NCBI RefSeq assembly: GCF_902833225.1
Contig: NZ_CADFEI010000004.1
Span: 310,001-374,000 of the forward strand
From: Burkholderia sp. BCC1644
GTDB lineage: Bacteria; Pseudomonadota; Gammaproteobacteria; Burkholderiales; Burkholderiaceae
DNA length: 64,000 bases
Direction of reading: 5' to 3'
Position numbers and translations under genes: made by a program
In this document: piece by piece, positions 46,166 through 55,103 of the stretch
Layout of the letters: each line of letters opens with the position of its first letter
How positions within the stretch are numbered: the first letter of the stretch is position 1
Notes under the pieces: model-generated
What the model saw: the letters and a program-made list of their open reading frames with translations, nothing else
Databases searched by the model: none
Told to the model about the DNA's origin: nothing

Positions 46166-47152
46166 ATGGCCGTTCCAGGCGCACCGGCGGTGCCGCCGCA
46201 CGTCGCGCGTCGCGCCGTCGAATGGTGGGTCGACCGGCAGTCCGGCCGCACCGACGACGCGTTTGCCGCCGCGCTCGCGCGCTGGCGCGCCGAGGATCCG
46301 GCGCATGACGCGGCATGGCGGCATATCGAAACGATGCAGGGCCGCTTCGGCCGGCTCGCGGCCGGGCTCGACCCGCAGGCCGCGCATGCGGCGCTGTTGC
46401 CGCCGCGTGCGGGCCGCCGCCGCGCGGCCGTGAAGACGCTGGCCGTGCTGCTGTTCGCGGGCGGTGCCGCATGGATGGCGGAGCCCGCGCGGCGCGCGGC
46501 AATCTGGCCGGCCGACCTGCGCACGGCGGTCGGCGAGCGACGCACGGTGACGCTCGCGGATCGCACGAGCGTCGTGCTCGATACCGACACCGCACTCGAC
46601 GTCCATTTCGACGACGCGGCGCGCCGCCTGCGCCTGCTGCGCGGCACGATCATGGTGACGAGCGGCCATGACGATCGCGTGCCCGCGCGACCGCTCGTCG
46701 TCGCGACCGCGCAAGGCGAGTTGCAGCCGCTCGGCACGCGCTTCGCGGTACGGCAGCGCGACGGCGCGACGCGCGTCGAGGTGTTCGCCGGCGCGGTACG
46801 CGTGCAGCCGGCCGAGGCGACGGCCGGCACGCGCGTGATCGCGGCGGGAGAGGGCGCGGATTTCACGCGCGATGCGATCGGCGCGCCGGCGCCGCTCGAT
46901 CCGCATGCGTCCGCGTGGACGGGCGGCATGCTCGTCGCGTCGCGCATGCGGCTGGCCGACCTCGTCGCCGAGCTCGACCGCTATCGGCGCGGCAGCCTGC
47001 GCTGCGATGCAGCCGTGGCCGACCTGCGCGTGTCGGGCACCTATCCGCTCGACGATCCCGCGCGCGTGCTCGACACGCTGAAGGCGACGCTGCCGATCGA
47101 CGTCCACTACCTGACGCGCTACTGGGCGACGGTCGTGCCGGCCCGGTCGTGA
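46166..47152 (+). CDS. fecR: FecR-like anti-sigma regulator
   Basis: The protein has 328 residues. The N-terminal DUF4880 part has ARRAVEWWVDRQSG, then a helical region. One membrane span (~88-104, TLAVLLFAGGAAWMA) is followed by a periplasmic FecR domain (RTAVGERRTVTLADRTSVVLDTDTAL) and a secretin/TonB short-N-like end (LVASRMRLADLVAELDRYRRG). It passes the signal from the receptor's N-terminal extension to the sigma factor. It lies directly between the two partner genes. Confidence 0.88.
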   Translation: MAVPGAPAVPPHVARRAVEWWVDRQSGRTDDAFAAALARWRAEDPAHDAAWRHIETMQGRFGRLAAGLDPQAAHAALLPPRAGRRRAAVKTLAVLLFAGGAAWMAEPARRAAIWPADLRTAVGERRTVTLADRTSVVLDTDTALDVHFDDAARRLRLLRGTIMVTSGHDDRVPARPLVVATAQGELQPLGTRFAVRQRDGATRVEVFAGAVRVQPAEATAGTRVIAAGEGADFTRDAIGAPAPLDPHASAWTGGMLVASRMRLADLVAELDRYRRGSLRCDAAVADLRVSGTYPLDDPARVLDTLKATLPIDVHYLTRYWATVVPARS

Positions 47153-47251
47153 GTCCGCAAAAAAATTCCGCCGACCTGAGCTGTTTTTCAATGTTCGCGT
47201 GACATGGGTAATGAAAGCAGCACTAGCCCATCGTCCACCGACTCCCCGATC

Positions 47252-49765
47252 ATGGTTTCCATCCGTCTCACGTATCGGCGCCGTCCGGCGCCTGCCCGTC
47301 ATCTGCCGCGTGCGGCCGCACCGGGCCGTCTCGCACGCCGGCTGGCCGGCGCGGTCCTGCTGTCGGCGCTGCTGCCGCTGCCCGCGCTGGCCGACACCGA
47401 CACCGATGCGGCACCCGCCGCACAGCGCACGCCGCGTCGCGCGTTCGACATTCCGGCCGGCCCGCTCGAGGCCGCGCTGAACCGGTTCGGGCGCGACGCG
47501 GGCATCCTGCTCGCGTTTCCGGCCGAGATGACGGCCGGCCTGACGAGCGGCGGCGTGCAGGGCCGTTACGACATCGATGGCGCGTTCGACCGCCTGCTGG
47601 CCGGCACGGGGCTCGTCGCGCTGCGCCAGCCGGGCGGCGGCTACACGCTGATGCGCGCGGACGGGTCGGCGGCCCGGCCCGTGGCGGCCGGCGTCGCACC
47701 GGCCGCCGAGCTGCCGACGATCAACGTGCGCACCAGCGCGCTGCGCGCCGAAAGCTATCGCGCGCCGAAAGAGGCCGGCGTACTGCGCTCGGAGATTCCG
47801 CTGCTCGACACCGCGCAGGCCGTCAACATCGTGCCCGCGCAGGTGTTGCGCGACCAGCGTCCGCGCAATCTCGACGATGCGCTCGGCAATGTGAGCGGCA
47901 TCACGCAGGGCAACACGCTCGCGGGTACGCAGGACACGATCATGAAGCGCGGCTTCGGCGGCAACCGCGACGGCTCGATCATGCAGAACGGCATGCCGCT
48001 CGTGCAGGGCCGTGCGTTCAACGCGGCGGTCGACAGCGTCGAGGTGCTGAAGGGGCCGACGTCGCTGCTGTACGGGTTGATGGATCCGGGCGGCATGATC
48101 AACGTCGTCACCAAGCAGCCGCAGCTCAAGCGTTACAACGCGATTTCGCTCGGCGCATCGACGTTCGGGCACGGCAAGAACGGCGGCGGCGCGACGTTCG
48201 ATTCGACGGGGCCGATCGGCGATTCGCGGCTCGCGTACCGGCTGATCGTCGACCAGTCGAACGAGCAGTACTGGCGCAACTTCGGCGAGAACCGGCAGAC
48301 CTTCGTCGCACCGTCGCTCGCGTGGTACGGCCGCGATACGCAGGTCGCGGTGTCCTACCAGTACCGCAAGTTTCATTCGCCGTTCGATCGCGGCACCGCG
48401 CTCGATCCGCGCACCAATGCGCCGCTCGACATCCCCGCGCGGCGGCGGATCGACGAGCCGTTCAACAACATGGACGGCGAGTCGCATCTCGCGCAACTGA
48501 CCGTCGATCACCAGTTCAATGCGGACTGGAGCGCGCATTTCGGCTACAGCTACAACCGCGAGACCTACGACGCGAACCAGTTGCGCACGACCGGCGTCGA
48601 TCCGGTGAAGGGCACGATGACGCGCAGCAACGATGCGACGCACGGCTCGCTCAGCACCGACAGCTACGGGGTCGGCTACGTGAACGGCAAGCTGACGCTC
48701 GGCGGGATGCGTCACGACGTGCAGGTCGGTTTCGATACCGAATACCGCCGTATCTATCGCAAGGACATGCTGCGCCAGGCCGTGAAGACGCCGTTCAGCT
48801 ACATCGATCCGGTGTACGGCCTGCTGCCGCCGTCGAGCACCGTGTCCGCGAGCGACAGCGACCAGACCGACACGCTGCACGATGCGTCCGCGTTTTTCCA
48901 GGACACCGTTCACCTGACCGACAAGTGGATCGTCTCGGGCGGCCTTCGCTACATCACGTACAACCAGGTCGCGGGGCGCGGCCGGCCGTTCAAGGCGAAC
49001 ACCGACCTGAGCGGCTCGAAGTGGCTGCCGCGCGCGGGTGTCGTCTACAAGTGGACCGATACGTTCTCGCTGTACGGCAGCTATTCGCAGTCGCTGAAGC
49101 CGTCGTCGTCGATCGCGCCGATGGCATCGGGCTACATGATCGACGGCTCGACGCCGCCCGAGGAGGCGACCGCGTGGGAAGTGGGCGGCAAGCTCGACCT
49201 GCCGGGCGGGATGACGGGCACGCTCGCGCTGTTCAACATCGACAAGAAGAACGTGCTCGTGTCGCAGTACAACGACACGACGAAGCTGACCGACTGGCGC
49301 ACATCGGGAAAGGCACGTTCGCGCGGGGTCGAACTCGACGTGTCGGGCACGATCGGCGAACGCGTGAACGTGATCGCGAGCTATGCGTACATCGATGCGA
49401 AGACGACCGAGGATCCGCTGTATGCGGGCAACCAGCTGTGGAACGTCGCGCGCCATACCGCGTCGCTCGCGGCCGTCTACGACTTCGGCACGGTGCTCGG
49501 CGGCGACGACCTGCGCGTCGGCGCGGCCGCGCGCTACGTCGGCGCACGGCCCGGCGATTCGGCGAACAGCTTCACGCTGCCGTCGTACGTGCTCGCCGAC
49601 GCGTTCGCGACCTACGACACGCGGATCGGCAAGCAGAAGCTGTCGTTCCAGCTCAACGTGAAGAACCTGTTCAACCGCACGTACTACCCGTCGAGCGCCA
49701 ACCGCTATTTCGTCGCGATCGGTGACGCGCGACAGGTGTCGCTGCTGACCACGCTGCAGTTCTGA
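47252..49765 (+). CDS. TonB-dependent siderophore receptor with signalling (STN) domain
   Basis: The protein has 837 residues from MVSIRLTYRR; ATG 47204 would add 16 residues with no clear ribosome site at either. After a signal ending LPALADT, residues ~60-130 form the STN domain (FDIPAGPLEAALNRFGRDAGILLAF). The plug has INVVPAQVLRDQRPRNLDDALGNVSGI and VEVLKGPTSLLYGLMDPGGMINVVTKQP, typical of FpvA/FoxA-type receptors. It ends LLTTLQF. The STN domain and the FecI/FecR genes mark a cell-surface signalling iron system. The siderophore is unknown. Confidence 0.9.
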   Translation: MVSIRLTYRRRPAPARHLPRAAAPGRLARRLAGAVLLSALLPLPALADTDTDAAPAAQRTPRRAFDIPAGPLEAALNRFGRDAGILLAFPAEMTAGLTSGGVQGRYDIDGAFDRLLAGTGLVALRQPGGGYTLMRADGSAARPVAAGVAPAAELPTINVRTSALRAESYRAPKEAGVLRSEIPLLDTAQAVNIVPAQVLRDQRPRNLDDALGNVSGITQGNTLAGTQDTIMKRGFGGNRDGSIMQNGMPLVQGRAFNAAVDSVEVLKGPTSLLYGLMDPGGMINVVTKQPQLKRYNAISLGASTFGHGKNGGGATFDSTGPIGDSRLAYRLIVDQSNEQYWRNFGENRQTFVAPSLAWYGRDTQVAVSYQYRKFHSPFDRGTALDPRTNAPLDIPARRRIDEPFNNMDGESHLAQLTVDHQFNADWSAHFGYSYNRETYDANQLRTTGVDPVKGTMTRSNDATHGSLSTDSYGVGYVNGKLTLGGMRHDVQVGFDTEYRRIYRKDMLRQAVKTPFSYIDPVYGLLPPSSTVSASDSDQTDTLHDASAFFQDTVHLTDKWIVSGGLRYITYNQVAGRGRPFKANTDLSGSKWLPRAGVVYKWTDTFSLYGSYSQSLKPSSSIAPMASGYMIDGSTPPEEATAWEVGGKLDLPGGMTGTLALFNIDKKNVLVSQYNDTTKLTDWRTSGKARSRGVELDVSGTIGERVNVIASYAYIDAKTTEDPLYAGNQLWNVARHTASLAAVYDFGTVLGGDDLRVGAAARYVGARPGDSANSFTLPSYVLADAFATYDTRIGKQKLSFQLNVKNLFNRTYYPSSANRYFVAIGDARQVSLLTTLQF

Positions 49766-49805
49766 CCACGCAATCGCCGCGCGGCCGGTGTGACGGCGCG
49801 CGATC

Positions 49806-50594
49806 ATGGAGAAGATGTCGATGAACCCGAAGATGAAGACCGGCGCCATGCGCGCCGTTGCCGGCGGCGCCCGACGCCGCGCATTGCGCGCGATCGCGGG
49901 CTCGGTGCTCGCGTTGGGCGCGGGCCTGGGCCTTGGCGTATCGGCACCCGCAGCGGCAGCCGATGCACCGGCTGCCGTCACGCGCGTCGCGATGCTCGTG
50001 CAGTTGCGCGGCCCGAACCTGAAGGTCGACGAACGGATCAGCCAGCATCTCGGCGAACGCGGCTACGCGGTGCGCCTGATCGACGAGTCGGCCACGCCCG
50101 ATGCGGCGCACGACGCCGACCTCGTCATGATCTCGTCGACGGTGTCGTCGAAGAACGTGCGGCCCGGCTGGCGCACGCTCGACAAGCCGCTCGTGACGTG
50201 GGAAAACGACCTGCTCGACGATCTCGCGATGACGGGCAAGCGGCACGACGCCGACTTCGGCGAAACGGGCAAGGAACGCTACCTGTGGCTCGTCAACGCG
50301 CCGCATCCGATCTCGGCTGGCTTGCCGGCCGGCGCGACCAACGTGTACGGCAAGCAGGCGCCGATGAGCTGGGGCAAGCCGGGGCTCGGCGCGATCACGA
50401 TCGCGACCGTGTACGGGCAACCCGACAAGGCCGCGATCTTCGCGTACGAGAAGGGCGCGACGATGGACTACGAAGCGCTCGCGCCGGCGCGCCGCGTGAT
50501 GTTCTTCCTCGACAACGACACGTTCACGAACCTGTCGCCGGCCGGCGTCGCGCTGTTCGACGCGGCCGTCGACTGGGCAGCCGGGCGGCGTTGA
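49806..50594 (+). CDS. Secreted ThuA/class I amidotransferase-like protein
   Basis: The protein has 262 residues. An Arg-rich n-region and signal ending SAPAAAADA are followed by a flavodoxin-like fold: VTRVAMLVQLRGPNLKVDERISQHLGERGY, DADLVMISSTVSSKN, then KPLVTWENDLLDDLAMTG. No Cys nucleophile is present, so it is not a true amidotransferase. It starts 40 nt after the iron-receptor gene and probably shares its transcript. A role in periplasmic release or modification of the siderophore complex is possible but unproven. Confidence 0.7.
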   Translation: MEKMSMNPKMKTGAMRAVAGGARRRALRAIAGSVLALGAGLGLGVSAPAAAADAPAAVTRVAMLVQLRGPNLKVDERISQHLGERGYAVRLIDESATPDAAHDADLVMISSTVSSKNVRPGWRTLDKPLVTWENDLLDDLAMTGKRHDADFGETGKERYLWLVNAPHPISAGLPAGATNVYGKQAPMSWGKPGLGAITIATVYGQPDKAAIFAYEKGATMDYEALAPARRVMFFLDNDTFTNLSPAGVALFDAAVDWAAGRR

Positions 50595-50609
50595 GCGGCC
50601 ACGCGCCGG

Positions 50610-51482
50610 TCAGGCAGGCCGCGACGCCGCTTCGATCAGTTGCGCCAGTTGCTGCGCCGGTTCCGACATCGTGCGCCGCGCGCGATGCACGAGCCCGATG
50701 TCGCGGTGGAACGTGTGATGCCCGAGGTCGATCGCGCGCACGCCGGCCGGCCAGCGGCGATATACGGCCGTCTGCGGCACGATCGCGATGCCGACGCCGT
50801 TCTCGACCAGCTTGACGATCGCATCGAGCTCGTCGAGTTCGCAGGTGTCGCGCACCGCGATGTGCATCTTGCGCAGAAAGCGGTCGACCTGACGGCCGCC
50901 GAACGACGCACGGTCATAGCGCACGAACGGTTCGCTCGCGAGCAGTTCGGCCCAGTCCTTGCCTTTCACGCCGCGCGGCACGATCAGCCGGAACGGTTCC
51001 TGCGCGAGCGTCGTCCAGTGCAGGTCGCTCTGCAGCGAAAACGGCGGACGGATGATCGCGGCCATGTCGATCTCGCCCGCATCGACCCGGTTGACCAGCT
51101 CGATCGACAGCCCCGGGATCACGCGCGTGCGGCACGCGGGCTGCCGGCGATGGAAGTCGGCCAGCGCGGCTGGCAGCAGCGCGCTCTGCACCGACGCGAT
51201 CGCGCCGATCGTCACGCGCACGGCGGCCGGCGAGCCGGGCGCGGTCGAGCTCAGGTTCTCGTACAGGCCGATCAGCGCCTGCGCCTGGTCGAGCACGTGA
51301 TGCCCCCGCTCGTTGAGGCGGGCCGAGCGGCCTTGCCGGTCGAACAGCGCGAAGCCGAGTTCGGCTTCGAGACGCTGCATCTGCGCGCTGACGGCCGCCT
51401 GCGTCAGTCCGATTCGGTTGCCCGCGGCGGCGAAGGTGCCTTCCCGGGCGACGGCGACGAGGGTTTTCAGTTCGCGGATCAT
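50610..51482 (-). CDS. LysR-family regulator
   Basis: The protein has 290 residues. The DNA-binding part is REGTFAAAGNRIGLTQAAVSAQMQRLEAELGFALF, followed by a full effector domain (VRVTIGAIASVQSALLPAALADF). It is divergent from the VOC protein gene across 112 nt that contain ATTGATCAAT at 51481-51490, overlapping its start codon, and an AT-rich patch. It is convergent with the ThuA-like gene. The inducer is unknown. Confidence 0.86.
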   Translation of the reverse strand: MIRELKTLVAVAREGTFAAAGNRIGLTQAAVSAQMQRLEAELGFALFDRQGRSARLNERGHHVLDQAQALIGLYENLSSTAPGSPAAVRVTIGAIASVQSALLPAALADFHRRQPACRTRVIPGLSIELVNRVDAGEIDMAAIIRPPFSLQSDLHWTTLAQEPFRLIVPRGVKGKDWAELLASEPFVRYDRASFGGRQVDRFLRKMHIAVRDTCELDELDAIVKLVENGVGIAIVPQTAVYRRWPAGVRAIDLGHHTFHRDIGLVHRARRTMSEPAQQLAQLIEAASRPA

Positions 51483-51594
51483 TGATCAATTCCGTTTGTG
51501 AATCGCAAAACTATATATTGATTTAATTTTTGCCCGGCGTTGTCTACCATGATGCGATCCTCGCGCCACGCGAGCGTTCCTTCACGAGGCAACC

Positions 51595-52020
51595 ATGAGT
51601 CTTTCCCCGTTTCACCTGGCGATTCCGGTCTACGACCTGCCGGCCGCGCGCGATTTCTATGGCCGCGTGTTCGGGCTGGAAGAGGGGCGCTCGAGCGCGC
51701 AGTGGGTCGACTTCGACTTCTACGGGCACCAGCTCGTGATCCACGAGCATCCGAAGACCGCAACGCAGGAAGGCGCGCACACGAATGCCGTCGACGGCCA
51801 CGACGTGCCGGTGCCGCATTTCGGGATCGTGCTCGACTGGGCGAGCTGGGAGGCGCTGGCCGAGCGGTTGAAATCGTTCGGCGTGACCTTCGCGATCGAA
51901 CCGTATGTGCGGTTCAAGGGGCAGGTCGGCGAACAGGCGACGATGTTCCTGTTCGACCCGTGCGGCAATGCGCTCGAATTCAAGGCGTTCCGCGACATCG
52001 GGCAGCTGTTCGCGAAGTGA
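51595..52020 (+). CDS. VOC (glyoxalase/dioxygenase-like) protein
   Basis: The protein has 141 residues with two beta-alpha-beta3 modules. Metal-ligand candidates H7 (SPFHLAIPV), H75 ([11 protein letters not shown]) and E128 (NALEFKAF) sit where glyoxalase-type and dioxygenase proteins keep them. The start follows ACGAGGCAACC. It lies divergent from LysR and 126 nt before a flavin reductase. The exact reaction (isomerase, lyase or dioxygenase) is not known. Confidence 0.82.
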   Translation: MSLSPFHLAIPVYDLPAARDFYGRVFGLEEGRSSAQWVDFDFYGHQLVIHEHPKTATQEGAHTNAVDGHDVPVPHFGIVLDWASWEALAERLKSFGVTFAIEPYVRFKGQVGEQATMFLFDPCGNALEFKAFRDIGQLFAK

Positions 52021-52146
52021 CCCGCGGCGCCAGCGCCGATTGAATTTGGGTGCGAGAATGCGGCCTCCGGCATGAGCGCGCAGTGCGCCGGCCGGCGCCG
52101 CGCCGCACGGCATCCGTCCGTGCGCGCCGTTCTCCAAGGAACCCGT

Positions 52147-52731
52147 ATGGACAGTCACATCGCTCCGGTGGAGCTGAAGAAAGCCTACCGTCTCCTCAAC
52201 CACGGCCCGACCGTGCTCGTGTCGGCCCGCCACGACGGCGTCGACAACGTGATGGCGGCCGCGTGGGCGTGCGCGCTGGACTTCCTGCCGCCGAAGCTGA
52301 CGGTCGTGCTCGACAAGTCCGCGAAGACGCGCGAGCTCGTCGAGCGCAGCGGCACGTTCGTGATCCAGGTGCCGACGGCCGCGCAGCTGCAGCTCACGCA
52401 CGCGGTCGGCAGCCACAGTCTCGCGGAGCGGCCGGACAAGCTGCGCGAAGCGGGCGTCACGCTGTTCGACGTCGACGGGCACGACCTGCCGTTCGTCGCC
52501 GGCTGCTCGGGCTGGCTCGCGTGCAAGCTGATTCCCGAGCCGCACAACCAGCAGACCTACGACCTGTTCATCGGCGAAGTGGTCGGTGCGTGGTCCGACA
52601 CGCGCGTGTTCCGTGACGGTCACTGGTATTTCGAATCGGCCGATCCGGCGCTGCGCAGCCTGCACTACATCGCGGGCGGCAATTTCTATGCGATCGGCGA
52701 ATCGCTGCACGTCGATCCGGACGCGCAATAA
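52147..52731 (+). CDS. Flavin reductase-like domain protein
   Basis: The protein has 194 residues with the split-barrel FMN-binding fold of the flavin reductase-like family: VSARHDGVDNVMAAAWACALDFLPPKLTVVLDKSAKTRELVERSGTF. The start follows CAAGGAACCCGT. It may reduce FMN for a partner monooxygenase or act as a flavoprotein reductase itself. Its neighbour is the VOC protein. A strong intrinsic terminator follows 30 nt after the stop. Confidence 0.83.
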   Translation: MDSHIAPVELKKAYRLLNHGPTVLVSARHDGVDNVMAAAWACALDFLPPKLTVVLDKSAKTRELVERSGTFVIQVPTAAQLQLTHAVGSHSLAERPDKLREAGVTLFDVDGHDLPFVAGCSGWLACKLIPEPHNQQTYDLFIGEVVGAWSDTRVFRDGHWYFESADPALRSLHYIAGGNFYAIGESLHVDPDAQ

Positions 52732-52761
52732 GCGTCTGTCGACCGGCCATTTCTCGTCAGG

Positions 52762-52785
52762 GCGCGCGGTTCACGCGCGCTTTTT
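52762..52785 (+). terminator. Rho-independent terminator of the VOC/flavin-reductase unit
   Basis: GCGCGCG-GTTCA-CGCGCGC (52762-52780) is a perfect 7-bp stem with a 5-nt loop, followed by TTTTT. It lies 30 nt after the flavin-reductase stop. The right arm and T-tract are also the last codons (Lys-Lys-Arg-Ala) of the convergent LysR gene. Confidence 0.85.
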
Positions 52786-53667
52786 CAATTCCGCCAGCAT
52801 CGCTTCGGCGAACGCCTGCGCGACGCGCGGCAGCGTGCGCCCGCGTTTCGTGACGAGCGCGATCGGCCGCACGAACGCGGGATCGTCGATCGGCTTCGCG
52901 ACCAGTTCGGGCTCGGCGCGCACCTCGCGCGCGGTCGCGGGCAGGATCGTCACGCCGAGGCCGCCGCGCACCATCGCGACGGCCGTCATCATGTAGGTCG
53001 GCTCGCACGCGATCTCGGGCGCGCAGCCGGCCGCTTCCAGCGCGGCATCGACGACGCTGCGCACGCTCGTACCTTGCGCGGTCAGCACGAGCGGCACGCC
53101 GGCGACGTCGGCCGTGCTCACGCGGCGCTTGCGCGCGAGCGGATGATCCTTCGGGCACACGGCGACGAGCCGGTCGGCGCCCGCATACAGCACTTCCAGC
53201 GACGCATCGAACGCGTCGCCGCCCGTCAATCCGAGATCGGCTTCCTCGTTGCGCACGAGCGCGGTGACGAGGCTCGCGACGCCGTCGCGGATCTCGAAGC
53301 CCGCGCGCGGCACGTCGCGCCGGAACGACTGGATCAGCTCCGGCAGCACGCTGGACGCGAAGGTCGGCAGGCACGCGAGCCGCACCGTGCCGCTCGCGCC
53401 TTCGCCGAGCGCGCGCGCATCGCGCAGCACGCGCTCCATGTCGTCGAGCGAGCGCTGCAGCAGCGGCAGCAGCTCGCGCCCGGTCTGCGTGAGCGCGACG
53501 CTGCGGCTGTTGCGGTCGAACAGCCGCGCGCCGACGATGTCCTCGAGCCGGCGGATCTGCACGGTCAGCGCCGGCTGCGACAGGTGTAGGCGCGCGGCGG
53601 CGCGCGTGAAGTTGCCGGTGTGCGCGACGGTGACGAACGCGCGGATGTCGCGAAGATTCAGATCCAT
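52771..53667 (-). CDS. LysR-family regulator of the CitMHS/AtuA unit
   Basis: The protein has 298 residues. The helix-turn-helix is HTGNFTRAAARLHLSQPALTVQIRRLEDIVGARLF, and the effector domain has PTFASSVLPELIQSFRRDVPRAGFEIRDG, like CbbR/CynR-type regulators. It is divergent from the CitMHS transporter across 97 nt, so it most likely activates transporter and DUF1446 genes in response to their substrate. Its 3' end overlaps the terminator of the opposite unit. Confidence 0.87.
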   Translation of the reverse strand: MDLNLRDIRAFVTVAHTGNFTRAAARLHLSQPALTVQIRRLEDIVGARLFDRNSRSVALTQTGRELLPLLQRSLDDMERVLRDARALGEGASGTVRLACLPTFASSVLPELIQSFRRDVPRAGFEIRDGVASLVTALVRNEEADLGLTGGDAFDASLEVLYAGADRLVAVCPKDHPLARKRRVSTADVAGVPLVLTAQGTSVRSVVDAALEAAGCAPEIACEPTYMMTAVAMVRGGLGVTILPATAREVRAEPELVAKPIDDPAFVRPIALVTKRGRTLPRVAQAFAEAMLAELKKRA

Positions 53668-53764
53668 AATGGTTCGTGATTGCTGCGATCAAATCATTTC
53701 AATTGTGCTATCGCTGCGCCGACCTTACGCTCGTCTCCAACAAAAGACAAGGTAGGAGACACGG

Positions 53765-55063
53765 ATGCTGCCGTTACTCGGGCTTGGCACGATCGTCGTG
53801 CTGCTGGCCGCGATTCTGTCGAAGCGGATGTCGCCGCTCGTCGCGCTGATCATCGTGCCGATCGCGGCCTCGCTGATCGGCGGCTTCGGGCTGCATACCA
53901 GCAAGTTCGTCATCGACGGGCTGAAGGGCCTCGCGCCCGTGGTCGGGATGTTCGTATTCGCGATCCTGTATTTCGGCACGATCACCGATGCCGGCACACT
54001 CGACCCGATCATCGATCGCATCCTGCGCGCGGTCGGCACGCGGCCGACGCGGATCGTGATGGGCACGACGCTGCTCGCGCTGCTGATCCATCTCGACGGC
54101 TCGGGCGCCGTCTGCTTTCTCGTGACGATTCCGGCCGTGCTGCCGCTGTACGACCGGCTGAAGATGGACCGGCGCGTGCTGGCCGCGGCCGTATCGATGG
54201 CCGCGGGCATCAACTTCCTGCCGTGGACGGGGCCGATGATCCGCGCGTCCGCTTCGCTGCACCTGCCGGTGTCGGCGCTGTTCAATCCGCTGATCCCGGT
54301 GCAGGCGATCGGCCTGGCGTTCGTGTTCGGCGTCGCGTACTGGCTCGGGCGGCGCGAGGAGAAGCGGCTCGGCCTGTCGCGCGACGATGCGTCGGTTCCG
54401 CTGCCGAAGCGCGAACTGACGCCCGACGAGCAGGCGCTGCGCCGGCCGCACCTGTTCTGGTTCAACCTCGTGCTGACGCTCGTCGTGCTCGGCACGATGG
54501 TCGTGATGGGCGAGAAGATCCCGCCCGCGATCATGTTCATGGTCGGGCTGTGCATCGCGCTGATGGTGAACTACCCCGACGTCGACATGCAGCGCAAGCG
54601 CATCGACGCGCATGCGCGCGCCGCGCTGATGATGGCCGGCATCCTGCTCGCGGCCGGCGTGTTCACGGGGATCATGCAGGGCAGCGGGATGCTGAAGGCG
54701 ATGGCGCAGGCGGCGGTCGGCTTCGTGCCGCCGTCGATGGCCGGCCACATTCCGGTCGTGCTGGGGATTGCGTCGATGCCGCTCAGCATGCTGTTCGATC
54801 CCGATTCGTTCTACTTCGGCGTGCTGCCCGTGATCGCGGAAGTGGCCGGCCAGTTGGGGGTGCCGGCGGTACAGGTCGGGCAGGCCGCACTGCTCGGCCA
54901 GATGACGACGGGGTTCCCGGTCAGCCCGCTGACACCCGCGACGTTCCTCGTCGTCGGCCTGTGCGGCATCGAGCTGGCCGAGCACCAGAAATTCACGTTC
55001 CCGCTGCTGTTCGGCGCCTCGATCGTGATGACGATCGCGTGCGTCGTGCTGGGCATCTTTTGA
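53765..55063 (+). CDS. CitMHS-family citrate (tricarboxylate) transporter
   Basis: The protein has 432 residues with about 11-12 membrane spans. CitMHS traits are GLAPVVGMFVFAILYFGTITDAGTLDP, LIHLDGSGAVCFLVTIPAVLPLY, NFLPWTGPMIRASASLH and MLFDPDSFYFGVLPV. Family members carry metal-citrate complexes with protons. The DUF1446 gene follows 40 nt later, so the substrate may be a branched or citrate-like acid that this pathway uses. The start follows GGTAGGAGACACGG. Confidence 0.87.
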   Translation: MLPLLGLGTIVVLLAAILSKRMSPLVALIIVPIAASLIGGFGLHTSKFVIDGLKGLAPVVGMFVFAILYFGTITDAGTLDPIIDRILRAVGTRPTRIVMGTTLLALLIHLDGSGAVCFLVTIPAVLPLYDRLKMDRRVLAAAVSMAAGINFLPWTGPMIRASASLHLPVSALFNPLIPVQAIGLAFVFGVAYWLGRREEKRLGLSRDDASVPLPKRELTPDEQALRRPHLFWFNLVLTLVVLGTMVVMGEKIPPAIMFMVGLCIALMVNYPDVDMQRKRIDAHARAALMMAGILLAAGVFTGIMQGSGMLKAMAQAAVGFVPPSMAGHIPVVLGIASMPLSMLFDPDSFYFGVLPVIAEVAGQLGVPAVQVGQAALLGQMTTGFPVSPLTPATFLVVGLCGIELAEHQKFTFPLLFGASIVMTIACVVLGIF

Positions 55064-55103
55064 TCATTCCCGGCGGCGCGATCCGCCGGACGACGGTACG
55101 GAC

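Noticed and set aside
45584-49981. A 1465-codon open frame on the minus strand
   Set aside because: It is exactly antisense to the FecI, FecR and receptor genes, is rich in Arg, Ala, Val and His, and has no fold signature; high GC makes such frames common.
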